From Calliphora vicina (taxonomy: Eukaryota > Arthropoda > Insecta > Diptera > Calliphoridae), in the NCBI RefSeq assembly GCF_958450345.1, contig NC_088782.1, forward strand, positions 89,384,647-89,448,646: 64,000 nt of DNA. The letters are read 5' to 3'. Position 1 is the first letter of the stretch. Each line of letters opens with the position of its first letter. Below are positions 1-10,682 of this stretch, piece after piece. Both the position numbers and the translations under genes were made by a program. Below the pieces are notes generated by a model. The model was not told the origin of the DNA, ran no database searches, and worked only from the letters and a program-made list of their open reading frames with translations.

Positions 1-75
1 TCCATATAAAATATTTGGAATGAAATATATGCGAAATAATTTCGCAAAAGCAGTACTCTGTTTTTATTGTGGAAA
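1..75 (+). repeat. Truncated copy of the repeat at 1461-1535
   Basis: These bases match 1461-1535 almost base for base in the same orientation. The 1461-1535 copy lies inside a TIR element (1423-1932), so this is the inner part of a second copy of that element. It is cut by the window edge on the left and by the satellite-bearing element that starts near 73 on the right. Confidence 0.75.
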
Positions 76-138
76 TCAATCTCCCCATTTAGTGAATGAA
101 TTTGGGGACTATCATTTTGAAATTATCGGTTTAACTAA

Positions 139-869
139 TCTTGTGTATAACAATATTTTCTATAGTAAATCTTGTGTATAACAATATTTTCTATAGAAAA
201 TCTTGTGTATAACAATATTTTCTATAGAAAATCTTGTGTATAACAATATTTTCTATAGAAAATCTTGTGTATAACAATATTTTCTATAGAAAATCTTGTG
301 TATAACAATATTTTCTATAGAAAATCTTGTGTATAACAATATTTTCTATAGAAAATCTTGTGTATAACAATATTTTCTATAGAAAATCTTGTGTATAACA
401 ATATTTTCTATAGAAAATCTTGTGTATAACAATATTTTCTATAGAAAATCTTGTGTATAACAATATTTTCTATAGAAAATCTTGTGTATAACAATATTTT
501 CTATAGAAAATCTTGTGTATAACAATATTTTCTATAGAAAATCTTGTGTATAACAATATTTTCTATAGAAAATCTTGTGTATAACAATATCTTCTATAGT
601 AAATCTTGTGTATAACAATATTTTCTATAGAAAATCTTGTGTATAACAATATTTTCTATAGAAAATCTTGTGTATAACAATATTTTCTATAGAAAATCTT
701 GTGTATAACAATATTTTCTATAGAAAATCTTGTGTATAACAATATTTTCTATAGAAAATCTTGTGTATAACAATATTTTCTATAGAAAATCTTGTGTATA
801 ACAATATTTTCTATAGAAAATCTTGTGTATAACAATATTTTCTATAGAAAATCTTGTGTATAACAATAA
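139..869 (+). repeat. 31-bp satellite array, about 23.6 copies
   Basis: The unit TATAGAAAATCTTGTGTATA plus 11 more bases repeats every 31 bp with almost no divergence. The variant TATAGTAAATC occurs at 166 and again at 600, exactly 14 units apart, which suggests either a block duplication or an independent change. One further unit carries CTTC for TTTC near 592. Homogeneity implies recent expansion or gene conversion. The array lies wholly inside a TIR element. Confidence 0.95.
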
Positions 870-931
870 TTAATATACCTTGCTTTCATGGTTAAAAACG
901 GCTAAACAAAATAGAATAACAATATGGGAGT

Positions 932-1031
932 CAAGGCGAATTGTTTAGACAAGTGAACTGTCCATTCACTTGTGGTTGTTGTGGCGAAAAATACAACAAA
1001 CCCACGCGTCACCTTCTTTAGATTCGCCTTG
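932..1031. mobile_element. hAT-type MITE, 100 bp
   Basis: The ends are CAAGGCGAAT and ATTCGCCTTG, with the exact 8-bp duplication ATGGGAGT at 924-931 and 1032-1039. An 8-bp target duplication and CA...TG ends fit the hAT superfamily. It is nested in the 73-1323 element and shares its ends with the MITE at 11038-11331. It has no coding capacity. Confidence 0.85.
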
Positions 1032-1422
1032 ATGGGAGTGGTTGCGTTGCTCAATTATTTGTTGACAATAGCAACAAACAACAACAAAAATTAAATAAGC
1101 GCAAACGCAACGTGCTCAAACAACGTGGTTGTTGTTTTTATACAATATGTGTTCTGTGCAGTGTTACCATATGTCAAGTTTTCGCTTTTTTTCAAGGTTG
1201 AGACGCAACAAGTTTTATTTTTTAAAAAAAAAGTTTTTTTTGGAAAATTGATATCAATTAGTTAAACCGATAATTTCAAAATGATAGTCCCCAAATTCAT
1301 TCACTAAATGGGGAGATTGATTTGAATATATTGAAAGTGTCTCCAGCACTAAATTCACATAAATTATCTCAGTTTGATTACATATGTATATGTACGAATT
1401 GGGTTTTGTAATTTTAAGCTAG

Positions 1423-1932
1423 GTACTCTGTTCAAATTTTCGTGCGAAATACTGTCAAACTCCATATAAAATATTTGGAATGAAATATATGCGAAATAAT
1501 TTCGCAAAAGCAGTACTCTGTTTTTATTGTGGAAAACATGTGAAATAAATCTGACAACCTTATTTTTCCACACCAAATAACATACGCAGCAAAGTAAATT
1601 AATAAAGTAGCGACAGTAGTACAACAAATACAACATTTACAAAAACCACAAGCAATTTTGTTTTTGGTTTAAGGTCTGAGCTGTCAAAGTTGCCTGTTGT
1701 TGTTTTTGCTTTTGGGCTTGTTGTATTTTTCGCCACAACAACCACAAGTGAATTGACAGTTCAGACTGAATAAAAAAAATAGTCAGCTGTTCTACTGAGT
1801 CTACTTTATTAATTTACTTTGATACGCAGCACTTCTTTCGCACGAAATTAAAACCAACAGCTAGCTGTCAAAAAGCATGTAAAATTTTTCGCATGAAAAA
1901 ACCATAATTTTTCGCAAATATGAACAGAGTAC
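1423..1932. mobile_element. TIR element (GTACTCTGTTCA ends), interrupted by a hAT MITE
   Basis: GTACTCTGTTCA at 1423 is matched inverted by TGAACAGAGTAC ending at 1932, with TAG on both sides as a possible 3-bp duplication. The element was about 270 bp before the nested hAT MITE (1590-1821) entered. A 3-bp duplication would fit PIF/Harbinger, but TAG is not the usual TWA, so the class is tentative. Confidence 0.6.
1590..1821. mobile_element. hAT-type MITE, 232 bp
   Basis: There are perfect 21-bp terminal inverted repeats (CAAAGTAAATTAATAAAGTA plus G) at 1590-1610 and 1801-1821, and an exact 8-bp target duplication ATACGCAG at 1582-1589 and 1822-1829. It is a non-coding hAT derivative nested in the 1423-1932 element. 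Confidence 0.9.
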
Positions 1933-2565
1933 TAGGCTTTAGTATGTACTTAAAAAGTTTTTTTTGTTGAAAAAAAATGTTTTTTTTAGAAATAAAAAGT
2001 TTTCTTCAAAAAATATATCGCAACACTGGTTCTGTGTACGCGTGAGAGAGTTGCACTTTTGAGAACACATTATAAAATGCTCTCTCTATTTTCTTAGTCA
2101 ACAGTGTTGCCACAACCTCAAAATATTTATAACCAAGTTTGTTTAAAAAAATAACCAAAATGCTAAAAAAAATAACCAAACAAATTTATTGGAAACGTCA
2201 TGTTTTTAACTTTTGTATATCACGTAAATAAAAAACTCAAATTTCTATTGCTGCAGTTAGATATAAATTACCTAAAGAATTAATTTATAATAAAAATGTT
2301 TTTTAGGATGTAAAATTTCGGGGTATTATCCAAATATTTCATTACATTTTTAATTCATTTTTCATTTTAATTAAAAACTATGTTCACTTGAATGTGAAGT
2401 GTTAAATTTTTATTTTTTTTATCGTTTTCGGAATATAACATTTTAGTGAGAATAAAGCTAAAAGAGTCAAATTTCAACATTCTTGAAATATCAGACAAAT
2501 ATTCCAAAACATACACCAGAATTATTATACTCAAAAGAAACATATGTTTACGTAGACCAGTTTAA

Positions 2566-2831
2566 CCTTCGCTTTACCAATACCCACCCGGGTGACCACA
2601 TCGTTTTTATTGGATTAATATTTTTTTAAATTTTGTTTCGATTTAAATGAAATTTGTATTCACTGAACAAATTTTAGAGTTCTATAGAATTTAATAGAAA
2701 CATTTTAAACTTTTTATAAGGTTTTTAAATTTTTTAAAATTTCGTTCGTCGCATATATTTATAGAAGTGTAGTGTCACCCGGGTGGGTATTGGTAAACCA
2801 TGAACATAAAAAACCTTTGGTAAAGCGAAGG
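2566..2831. mobile_element. piggyBac-like MITE with TTAA target duplication
   Basis: TTAA at 2562-2565 and 2832-2835 flanks inverted ends CCTTCGCTTTACCAA and TTGGTAAAGCGAAGG. The inner palindromic motif ACCCACCCGGGTG occurs near both ends. On the right the motif TTACCAATACCCACCCGGGT is preceded by an extra partial copy of the terminus, so that end is duplicated. TTAA specificity points to piggyBac or another TTAA-targeting family such as Kolobok. Confidence 0.75.
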
Positions 2832-2858
2832 TTAATGCTAAAAAATTTTCATATTCTA

Positions 2859-2981
2859 AGACCCCTTTCACACTAGGCAATTTAGTTGCGCAAATTTTCT
2901 TCTCCTTAACCCGACATTACCTCTGACATCTACAAACACAAGAGACTTGCGCAACTAAATTACCTAGTGTGAAAGGGGTCT
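2859..2981. mobile_element. Small palindromic MITE, 123 bp
   Basis: GACCCCTTTCACACTAGGCA continues into a roughly 34-bp arm that is repeated inverted at 2947-2980, with only one or two mismatches. The spacer is about 53 bp. It is strongly hairpin-forming and non-coding. The target duplication is ambiguous, so no superfamily is assigned. Confidence 0.7.
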
Positions 2982-3474
2982 AGCTGCATTACCCAAAATT
3001 TATAAGAAAAATGCCAAAAAATAGGTTATGTAAGTAATGTGAATATAAAAACCGTGATATTTCGAAAACGCGAGCTGACTGGAAAAAATACATGTTTAAC
3101 ATTGTACTGAGGGTTCATCAACTCGTACAAAACGTAGTTGAAATTTCCGTCACCAAAAATTTCTTTTCCCCTGTGTAATTAAACCAATATTGTGAACTCA
3201 TTTACATCCCTAAATCACAAAAATCGTAAATATCTTTTAAAATAATTATTCGTTCTCATAAGGATTAACACAAACCGATGTAAAAACTTTTTTTGGAGTA
3301 CACCTTATATTGGTGTATAAATACGATATCGTTATAATATAAAAATAACCAAAATGAAAAAAAATAAATACACATCTACACATCAGGAAAAAAAATAACC
3401 AATTTTGGTTATAAATAACTAAAACGGCAACACTGTTAGTGAATAAGATTCAAGGCGAATTTATATACCAGGGA

Positions 3475-4407
3475 CCTATTTCACTAAGCTACAAGTTCAC
3501 AATTACAAGTGTTTTTGCCTGTAAAATTGTGAACTTGTGAATAATTGTGCTTCATCAAAACACAATTACAAGTTTGTAGCTACAAGCGAATTTTACAAGT
3601 CACAAGTCTACAAGTCATACTTCTACAAGTGGTTTTGTTTCACTAAACTAAATTTGCACTTGTACACTTGTAGAATTGTAGAAAAAAAGCTTAGGGTCGA
3701 CGGAGACCCTCAGAAAAATTTTACAAGTTACAAGTAAATGATAAATTGAAATAAAATATGATTTTTAACTAATTTTTAATAAAAATTAATTAAAATAAAC
3801 ACAAAAACAAAAAATTTTAATATTAATTAGGATTTGGTTACCTTAAAAAAAGTCAAGATTTTTTTGCTAAATATGGGACCATTTATCGAAATAATCGAAA
3901 ATCTGGGCTTATAAAAAACACGAGTTAGGGCCTTTCTATATTAAAGTAACGGTTTATTTATTTTTTTGAAAAGGTTTCATATATACAGAAGTCGTGCCAC
4001 CTAATTTTAAGGCGATTGGTGTAGGATATCATATGGTCGAGCTTGACCGACTATTTTTTTTAGCCACTTTGGAAATCTAAACATATATAGACAATTATAA
4101 ATTAATACCCATAATTGCAAAAGTATTTATTTTTGTCAGTCCCCGCACATTTTCGATAGATTGGGTCTAAAAATTATTGAAATATGTTATATTGCGTTTT
4201 TATAGGATATTTTAGAATTTTGAGTAATAATAAATAAGAACTTTAAAATTAATATCACAATATATATGTACAAGAACTTGTAATTGTAGTTTACAAGTGA
4301 AAAAAGCTACAAGTGTTGTGAAAATTTTAATGAACCACAATTCATCAGCACTTGTAAGAATTAGACTTGTAATTGTAACTTGTAGAATTGCAGTTTAGTG
4401 AAATAGG
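3475..4407. mobile_element. MITE with CCTATTTCACTAA ends, copy 1
   Basis: CCTATTTCACTAAGCTACAA at 3475 is mirrored by TTAGTGAAATAGG ending at 4407. The interior is rich in ACAAGT/ACTTGT. A second, inverted copy lies at about 9640-10682. The preceding CAAGGCGAATTTATA (3451-3465) is also conserved next to copy 2, so the repeated unit extends beyond these ends. A hairpin of the GGTCGAGCTTGACC type sits at about 4036. It may be PIF/Harbinger-like, judged only from the ends. Confidence 0.7.
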
Positions 4408-5151
4408 CGATTCACTAACTTTTAACACTTTAGCAGGTGTTAACTTTAACCACACATTCAGATGTTTGCACTAACCACTTTGTGATTCACTAACTTATTT
4501 TTAACCATGGTAAACAGTTTTATATTTCTGTGTTTTCAAATTGATATTACGTGGCAACTCTGCCAAGCGAAATGTAAAAATAGGAGAAAAGAACAAAGAA
4601 GAATAGAAAAAAAACAAAACAAATAACTTTTTTGTAAAATTTTGTTGCCATTCTAAAATAAAATGATTTTAGAATGGCTAGTACTTCCACTAAAAGAAGC
4701 CCAGCGTCTGCCGAGCAGCTAAGTCACGTGGTTGACTTCATGATAAACAATCCGGGACTTGCTGGCGGCAAATTTAAAAAGCTCCGCGGAAAATTGGTGT
4801 GTGACAAGAAGTGGAGCGAATTGTCGAATGCCCCTAATTGTCTTGGCGGGGCGGTCAAAGCGGTCAACCAGTGGCAGGCTCATTATCAAATAAATTGTAG
4901 GCTATATACTTCGAAGCCATTATATTACACGATTATAACGATAAACACTTTTCTAAACTGATTAAACCACACCAAAAATGCTGGTGTTAATAAACGACAA
5001 TTTGTTTTGCTAAAAATAACAGCTGACTGAAACAGATGTATTTAAACGCCAGCAGATATCGTTTAAGGTGTTAGTGAATAACAAAATGGTTAATTTTGTG
5101 GTTAACATTTTTAAACGAAACAATTCTGGTTTAAAAAGCATAGTGAATCGC
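4407..5151 (+). mobile_element. PIF/Harbinger-like element with a Myb/zeste-like ORF
   Basis: GCGATTCACTA at 4407 and TAGTGAATCGC ending at 5151 are inverted ends, and inner sequence (GTTAACC/GGTTAAC blocks) is also mirrored. It abuts the 3475-4407 MITE and shares the TTCACTAA motif with it. The single ORF resembles the DNA-binding protein that accompanies Harbinger transposases in insects. No transposase is present, so the element is non-autonomous. Confidence 0.6.
4674..4961 (+). pseudogene. Truncated Myb/SANT (zeste-like) DNA-binding protein of a Harbinger-type element
   Basis: The 95-residue ORF opens with SAEQLSHVVDFMINNPGLA, then KLRGKLVCDKKWSELSNAPN, then LGGAVKAVNQWQAHY. This is the pattern of the Myb-like domain often annotated 'regulatory protein zeste' in insects: EQL...DFM..NP, a central KW..L...LN, and a K.W...W block. 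In PIF/Harbinger elements this second protein helps bring the transposase to DNA and the nucleus (family knowledge). The domain occupies roughly residues 12-72. The last twenty or so residues (CRLYTSKPLYY onward) do not resemble the family, so the coding region is truncated or reads into an intron. A GT splice donor could not be assigned confidently. The assignment rests on pattern recall, not on a search. Confidence 0.55.
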
Positions 5152-6317
5152 ACTACATGTGGTGTTGATAGCACAGCTGATTAATGTGTGTTGGTTTCAT
5201 TGCCTTGCGTATTTTGTTTTTTCTTTTGGTGTTTTGTTTCGTTTGGCATTGTTGTTGTTTTTTGTGTTCTTGATAAATTTAGGATGCTGTACGCTGAAAG
5301 TGGGCAATGTACATTAGAGTGCTCCAAGATTGTATGGACGAAAAAAACTTTCTAGGTACAGGCCGTCCCCCCCTCTAGAATTGTTCTATGTATTGTAGAA
5401 ACACATTGTGTAAAATATTAGGATGATAGGATAACGTTAACTGGTGGCGCAACGACGCTGAAGTTTTGAGGTGCATTTACAATGGGAAAATATGCAATTT
5501 TTTAAGTTTTTGTAAAAATTTTGCCATTAAATAATGACTTTTACAATTTAATTTAAAAGAATCGAAATGTGTACGTAATTGTCGTTATAATAAGATATAA
5601 AAGACAAAAATTGGTGAAAAAATGTTAAAGTTATTAAAAAATCGCCAGGCCATTAACGTGTCTCAGGCCACTAGAACAAGAAATTTATGAACAAAATTAA
5701 CATATTTTGAGAAATATTAAAATAAAAGCTTATTTTTACTTAAAATATATCCATATTTACTTGTATATGAGTTTTTGTCCTCGTAGGATACCGTTAACCT
5801 ATTCGCAGGTATGACCAAAAAAATTAAATTTTTTTAACGGCAGTTTCAAAACTCCAATTTCAAATTTTTAAAAATTTTGTTAAACAAATTTCAGAATTTT
5901 TTGATCATCACATGGGGATTTATTGACAACATAATAGGGAATAAAAATGTGAAAAAAGTATGTCAATACCTCCTATAGTTTTTCCGTACCTGCGATATAA
6001 ATTTTGCGATTTTCGAGAAAAAATAATTTTTTGGCCATATTTTGGGGAATGACCAAAATTTCCTTACTGTAATGATTTTTAAGTAAAAGCTATTCAGAAT
6101 AATATAGTCCAGGTAATTTTAAATATAGTCTGAAATTTTTACTAAAATCGGAAAACTTTAACCCTTAAATCGTGAAGGTCAAAGGTCAAATTTTTCAATA
6201 TTTGGAATTTCTCATGGAAAGATAGCGAAATATTATATATTTTTGGGCCGATTTTGATGAAACTTAAGAAAAATATAAAGTGAAGTCTAGTATTCACAAT
6301 AACAGTACAAAAATGGA
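5152..6317. other. Gene-free repetitive spacer
   Basis: No convincing coding sequence was seen. TTAGGATGCTGTACGCTGAA (5279) recurs near 29855 beside a Tc1 element, so it belongs to an interspersed repeat. About 5800-6317 reads like a transposon terminal region (GACCAAAA, GGCCGATTTTGATGAAAC) and may be a diverged left end of the element that starts at 6318. Confidence 0.5.
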
Positions 6318-6422
6318 ATCTTTCGAAAAAAAAAAATTTAATAAAATATTTTTGATTTTTTTTTTTTTAAATCAAAAATATTTTTGACTTTTTTTTCAAA
6401 ATGGGCCCTTTTTATTTTTTTT

Positions 6423-6830
6423 TATATCCCACTCGCTTAGTGGGATGCGAGTGGGATATCTATCAAAAAAAATATTTTGTAACTCAAGATTTAAAATTTT
6501 TGATTTTTTTGCAAAATCAAAAACTTTGTTGACTTTTTTTAAAAAAATGGACCCATTTTTTAATTTTTTTTTTGCTCAGAAGAAAGCTTATGTGTTTTCC
6601 TTTAACACCCTTTTTGTCGCTTAGTGGGATATCTATAAAAAAAATGTTTTGTAACTCAAGACATACAATTTTTTACTTTTTTTTGAAAAATCAAAAACCT
6701 TTTTGACTTTTTTTTTCCAAAATGGACTCTTTTTTTATTAATTTTTTTTTTCTCAAAAGAAAGCTTAGGTCTTTTCCTTTAAAACCTTTTTGGTCGCTTA
6801 GTGGGATGCGAGTGGGATATCTATGAAAAT
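6423..6830 (+). repeat. 187-bp subrepeats in the left inverted repeat of copy A
   Basis: CGCTTAGTGGGATGCGAGTG blocks recur near 6434, 6618 (shortened) and 6795. Each is followed by GATATCTAT...TTTTGTAACTCAAGA and a T-rich run. The inverse set lies at about 8940-9180, giving the element its foldback structure. Confidence 0.8.
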
Positions 6831-7412
6831 AAATGTTTTGTAACTCAAGACAAATGTTTTTAAATTGATTTTTTTTCATATTTGTGTGTAAGTGTTTCTA
6901 AAACCTTAAAAATAAAAACCACAACAACTGACCGATAATAGCCACCCCCAAAATTTGTCTGAGTTTTGTATCTTGCGGCTTTTTTAGTCAATCCTAAAGG
7001 TAGTTTTCAGCGCACGTGATTTTCATTGTTAAAATATCAGGTGCCCCAGAAACAAATTTTTGGAATCAAGTGGAAATATTTTATGGCCCTTCTCCGAAGT
7101 ACCAGTTTATTTATTATTTTATGACATTTGACTTTAAGAAGTGGGTGGAGAGGTAGAAGTTGACAGGTAGGTTATTTATATGGTGGTTTATTTTTATTAT
7201 TATTTGTAACATTTGGTTAAACTAGGTACTTTAGTATGTAAGCCCTTCTTGACCCTAATAAAAGATTTTAGACTCATTCATTAAAACTAACTACCTATAT
7301 GATCTTAAAAAACTATTTATTGTCATTCTGAAGACATACGGAAATCAGTTTTTTAGAAACAGCGTTAAAGTTAAGACGTGTGTTATTTACATAAATACTT
7401 ACAAAATTCAAA

Positions 7413-8473
7413 ATGTCTACGACTTCTAAAAAGGCTAAGGTTGAAAATGAAATTTATTCGTCTTTTTGTTTTAATCCCTTTAACAAAATGAAGCACAGAT
7501 CATCAGATATGCGAAATATTTCCGACGGCTTATTAAAAAAATTCCCTACGCTGTCAAAACGATTGAAAATTTGTGGATCATGCAGGAAAGAGCTCGGAAA
7601 GTTGAACGAATTACCGAATTTGAATAGTAATGAGCCTTGCGTTGAAGTTATTCCAGATGAAGACAAAAGTAATTCCGAGAATGAAGACAGAACTGTTGAT
7701 GATGATGGTTATTCTAACTTTTCAAATTCAACGAATGAGTGTCGAAACCAATACCATAAGGTACGAATCGATGGCAAGAAAGTTCAAATGCAGAAGAGAA
7801 TGGTTCTCTGTAACCTGAATGAATTATTCGCAACATTTCAATCTGAATACGAGGATGTCAAAATTGGATTCACAAAATTTACACAACTGAGGCCAAAACA
7901 TTGCGTTTTGGCAGGAAGCAGCGGAACTCACACAGTATGTGTTTGTATTTACCATGAAAATGTTAAATTGATGTTGAAGGAAATCAACTTAAATTACTTA
8001 AAAGATGATTCATCAGAAGATTTACACCATTACCGCGATTGCCTTAAATTGACTATGTGCCCTAATGCTACAACTTCTTGCCACTTAGGTGAATGTTCGA
8101 ATTGCCCGGAAACCGCATCCATCAAAGAAAATGTGATGGTATTGGAGCAAACCTCAAAAGAAATGCAGCGAAGTATAGCCTCCAGTGCTCTCATCAAGAT
8201 CGCATCTTAGATGCGACTGCTTTATTCCATTGGGCAAAGAATTATTGTAAAGAAACTAAAATAGTTTTTAGTAGCAAACAGGATCATGAGGAAACATTGA
8301 AAACACTAAAGAGCAGATTCGATGCTGCGGTAACAATCGATGGCACTGCTCAATACCATGCTTTCATACCGCTTGTCGATGGAAGACTCAAATTAAAAAA
8401 AGTTTTCTGCATCTACTCAATGCGATTTCTTTCCAAAGCCAAAAAAGAAGCCAGCAGCGAAATCAGTAGCTGA
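7413..8473 (+). pseudogene. Deleted transposase of the foldback-like transposon (copy A)
   Basis: The first 265-codon frame (7413-8210) begins MSTTSKKAKVENEI and matches residues 1 to about 235 of the copy B protein, including the CxxC pair (C54, C57). After CSNCPET, near 8112, it jumps into sequence that in copy B lies some 500 bases further on. The downstream part (CDGIGANLKR) is read in another frame at 8093-8473. The deletion removes the DFAENY and YYVSDGA motifs, two of the three putative acidic catalytic sites, so copy A cannot encode an active enzyme. A run of seven A near 8395 adds a further frameshift relative to copy B. Protein identity to copy B is nearly complete elsewhere, so both copies are fairly young. 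Confidence 0.75.
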
Positions 8474-8939
8474 ATCTAATAACGCCAAGAAAGGATTGAC
8501 AAAAAAAAAGCAGCTAATAAAGGTGACAAATAAGGAGGATAAAGTATGGATATTTGAAAATTTAAAAACTTCATAAATTAAGTGTAAAAATAGTTATTAT
8601 ATAAATTGATCTATTGTGATTAAGATTAAATTTTACTAAATTATTCATCTTTTTATTATTATTATTATATATTAAATTAATTATTATTACAAATAAATAA
8701 CAAAATTAAATTATTCAACATTTCCATAGAAAAAAAGTGATTTTTATTCCTGAGGTTAACATATTATGGGTATTACAGTATCGAGGCTATGAAATTTTAG
8801 TTGGGTATGTTACATACCATCGGAAAGGCTAATGTGTCTAGTTTCTCTGCGTAAGTTTAATTTTTAAGGTTTACACACAAATATGAAAAAAATTAAAATA
8901 GTGCAAATTTAAAAACCTTTGTCTTGAGTTACAAAACAT

Positions 8940-9290
8940 TTATTTTGATAGATATCCCACTCGCATCCCACTAAGCGACCAAAAAGGTTTTAAAGGAAAA
9001 GACCTAAGCTTTCTTTTGAGAAAAAAAATTAATAAAAAAAGAGTCCATTTTGGAAAAAAAAAGTCAACAAAGTTTTTGATTTTGCAAAAAAATTCAAAAA
9101 TTTTAAATCTTGAGTTACAAAATATTTTTTTTGATGGATATCCCACTCGCATCCCACTAAGCGACCTAAGCTTTCTTAAAAAAAAATAAAAAGGGCCCAT
9201 TTTGAAAAAAAAATCAAAAATATTTTTGATTTAAAAAAAAAAATCAAAAATATTTTATTAAATTTTTTTAATTTTTTTTTTCGAAAGATT
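8940..9290 (+). repeat. 187-bp subrepeats in the right inverted repeat of copy A
   Basis: GATATCCCACTCGCATCCCA occurs near 8951 and 9138, 187 bp apart, each followed by CTAAGCGACC and an A-rich run. This is the inverse of the 6423-6830 set. Copy B has three units at the equivalent end (about 38803, 38990 and 39176). Confidence 0.8.
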
Positions 9291-9551
9291 GCATAAATAG
9301 CTATCTAAACTATTTGGGACACGTTTTGCTATGAACAATAGGTAATAAGTTATATGGATAAAAAAAAACACCTGTTTGGCCAAAATGTCAAATTTTGACC
9401 TCCTATAACTCAGAGAGTTCTTGACCGATCTTGTTGAAAAATGGTGTCCGAATTACTATCCAATAGAACTAACATTGGTGCAAATTTCATCGCGATCGGA
9501 AGACATCGATTTCAAAAGTTGGTTCACTTGACGTGAAATGCCCCATATACA

Positions 9552-9636
9552 ATTATAAAAAATAATAATGCATCCACAACAAAGGTGAAGGGTATATAAG
9601 ATTCGGCATAGCCGAATATAGCACTCTTACTAGTTT
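9552..9636 (+). repeat. Hairpin-ended repeat terminus (ATTCGGC-ATA-GCCGAAT)
   Basis: GGTGAAGGGTATATAAG is followed by the perfect stem ATTCGGC/GCCGAAT and then ATAGCACTCTTACTAGTTTT. Nearly the same 85 bp recurs at 30782-30868, and the stem alone at 9926-9943. The arrangement (short stem, about 15 nt, T-rich insertion point) resembles 3' ends of Helitron-like (DINE-1/Helentron) elements, which is an inference. Confidence 0.6.
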
Positions 9637-9639
9637 TTT

Positions 9640-10682
9640 TACTCAAAATGCAAAAATATCATATAAAAACGCAATATAACATATTTCAATAATATTTCTT
9701 ATATAAAAAATATTTTTTAACCCGAATTTTTTTTCAAAAAAAAAATTAAAAAACCAAAAATTTTTTTTTTAAATTTAAAAAACAAAAATTTTTTTTTTAA
9801 AATTTTAAAAAAAAAAAAATTAAAATAACAATTCGAAAAATATTTTTTTTCCAAAAAATTAAAAAAACAACTTTGGAAAAAAAAATTTTGTTTACCTAAA
9901 AAAATTTAAAACTAATAAAAATAAGATTCGGCATAGCCGAATATAGCTCTCTTACTTGTCTATACCCAATCTATCGGAAAATGTGCGGGGACTGATAAAA
10001 ATAAATACTTTTGCAATTTTGGTTACTAATTTAGAATTGTCTATATATGTTTAGATTTCCAAAGTGGCTATTCCCAAAGGCAAAAAAAAACCAGTAAGAA
10101 AGTATAGTCTGTGAAGCCCGACCATATGATACCCTAAATCAATCGCCTTAAAATTAGGTGGCATAACTCCTATTTAATAGTAAACAAAATAAATAAATCG
10201 TTACTTTAATATAGAAAGCCCAGATTTTTGATTATTTCGATAAATGGTCCAATCATATATCATATTTAACAAAAATATTCGGCTTAAAAAAAAACACGAG
10301 TTAGGGCCTTTCTATATTAAGGTAACCAAATGCTAATTAATATTAAAAATTTTGGATTTTGTGTTTATTTTAACTAATTTTTATTAAAAAATAGTTAAAA
10401 ATCAAATTTTATTTAAATTTGTCATTCACTTGTAACTTGTAAAAATTTTTCTGGGGGTCTCCGTCGACCCTAAGCTACAATTCTACACGTTTACAAGTGC
10501 AAATTTAGTTTAGTGAAACAAAACCACTTGTAGAAGTATGACTTGTAGACTTGTGACTTGTAAAATGCACTTGTAGCTACAAACTTGTAATTGTATTTTG
10601 ATGAAACGCAATTATTCACAAGTTCACAATTTTACAGGCAAAAACTCTTGTAATTGTGAACTTGTAGCTTAGTGAAATAGGC
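9640..10682 (-). mobile_element. MITE with CCTATTTCACTAA ends, copy 2 (reverse, interrupted)
   Basis: It is the reverse complement of 3475-4407 over most of its length: the outer end TTAGTGAAATAGGCCC at about 10668-10682, the ACTTGT-rich arm, the AATCAATCGCCTTAAAATTA block and the ACGCAATATAACATATTTCA block near 9669. About 9700-9955 is low-complexity A/T sequence ending in a hairpin terminus, apparently an insertion. The far inverted repeat (4262-4407 in copy 1) is missing. Confidence 0.65.

Larger units (their letters stand above)
73..1323. mobile_element. TIR element carrying an internal 31-bp satellite array
   Basis: Bases 73-138 are the reverse complement of about 1257-1323, giving near-perfect terminal inverted repeats of about 66 bp (core AATCAATCTCCCC). 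The satellite begins directly after the left repeat. No ORF of note is present, so the element is non-autonomous. A clear target duplication is not visible, so the superfamily is unresolved. A 100-bp hAT MITE is nested at 932-1031. Confidence 0.75.
2102..3435. mobile_element. Non-coding hAT element with nested MITEs
   Basis: The ends CAGTGTTGCC and GGCAACACTG are followed inward by matching subterminal sequence (ATTTATAACCAA on the left, TTGGTTATAAAT on the right). Flanks TTAGTCAA (2094-2101) and TTAGTGAA (3436-3443) match at 7 of 8 positions, as expected of an old hAT target duplication. The interior holds a piggyBac-like MITE (2566-2831) and a small palindromic element (2859-2981). No transposase remains. 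Confidence 0.75.
6318..9551 (+). mobile_element. Foldback-like DNA transposon, copy A (internally deleted)
   Basis: It is homologous to copy B at 33632-39586 with the ORF in the opposite orientation. Both ends carry long inverted repeats made of A/T-rich blocks and about 187-bp subrepeats holding TCCCACTCGCATCCCACTAA. The right end finishes at GACGTGAAATGCCCCATATA, shared with copy B. The left end is shorter than in copy B and its outer boundary is uncertain. The transposase region has lost the middle third. Confidence 0.8.

Noticed and set aside
139..869. CRISPR-like array of regular direct repeats
   Set aside because: The units are contiguous 31-bp tandem repeats without spacers, inside a eukaryotic transposon.
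1364..1636. 90-codon minus-strand frame
   Set aside because: It crosses the boundary of a TIR element and the left inverted repeat of a hAT MITE, so it is composite and not a gene.
3537..3737. 66-codon frame rich in Tyr, Ser and Lys
   Set aside because: It is produced by ACAAGT repeats of a MITE and is not conserved in the second copy at 10.4-10.7 kb.
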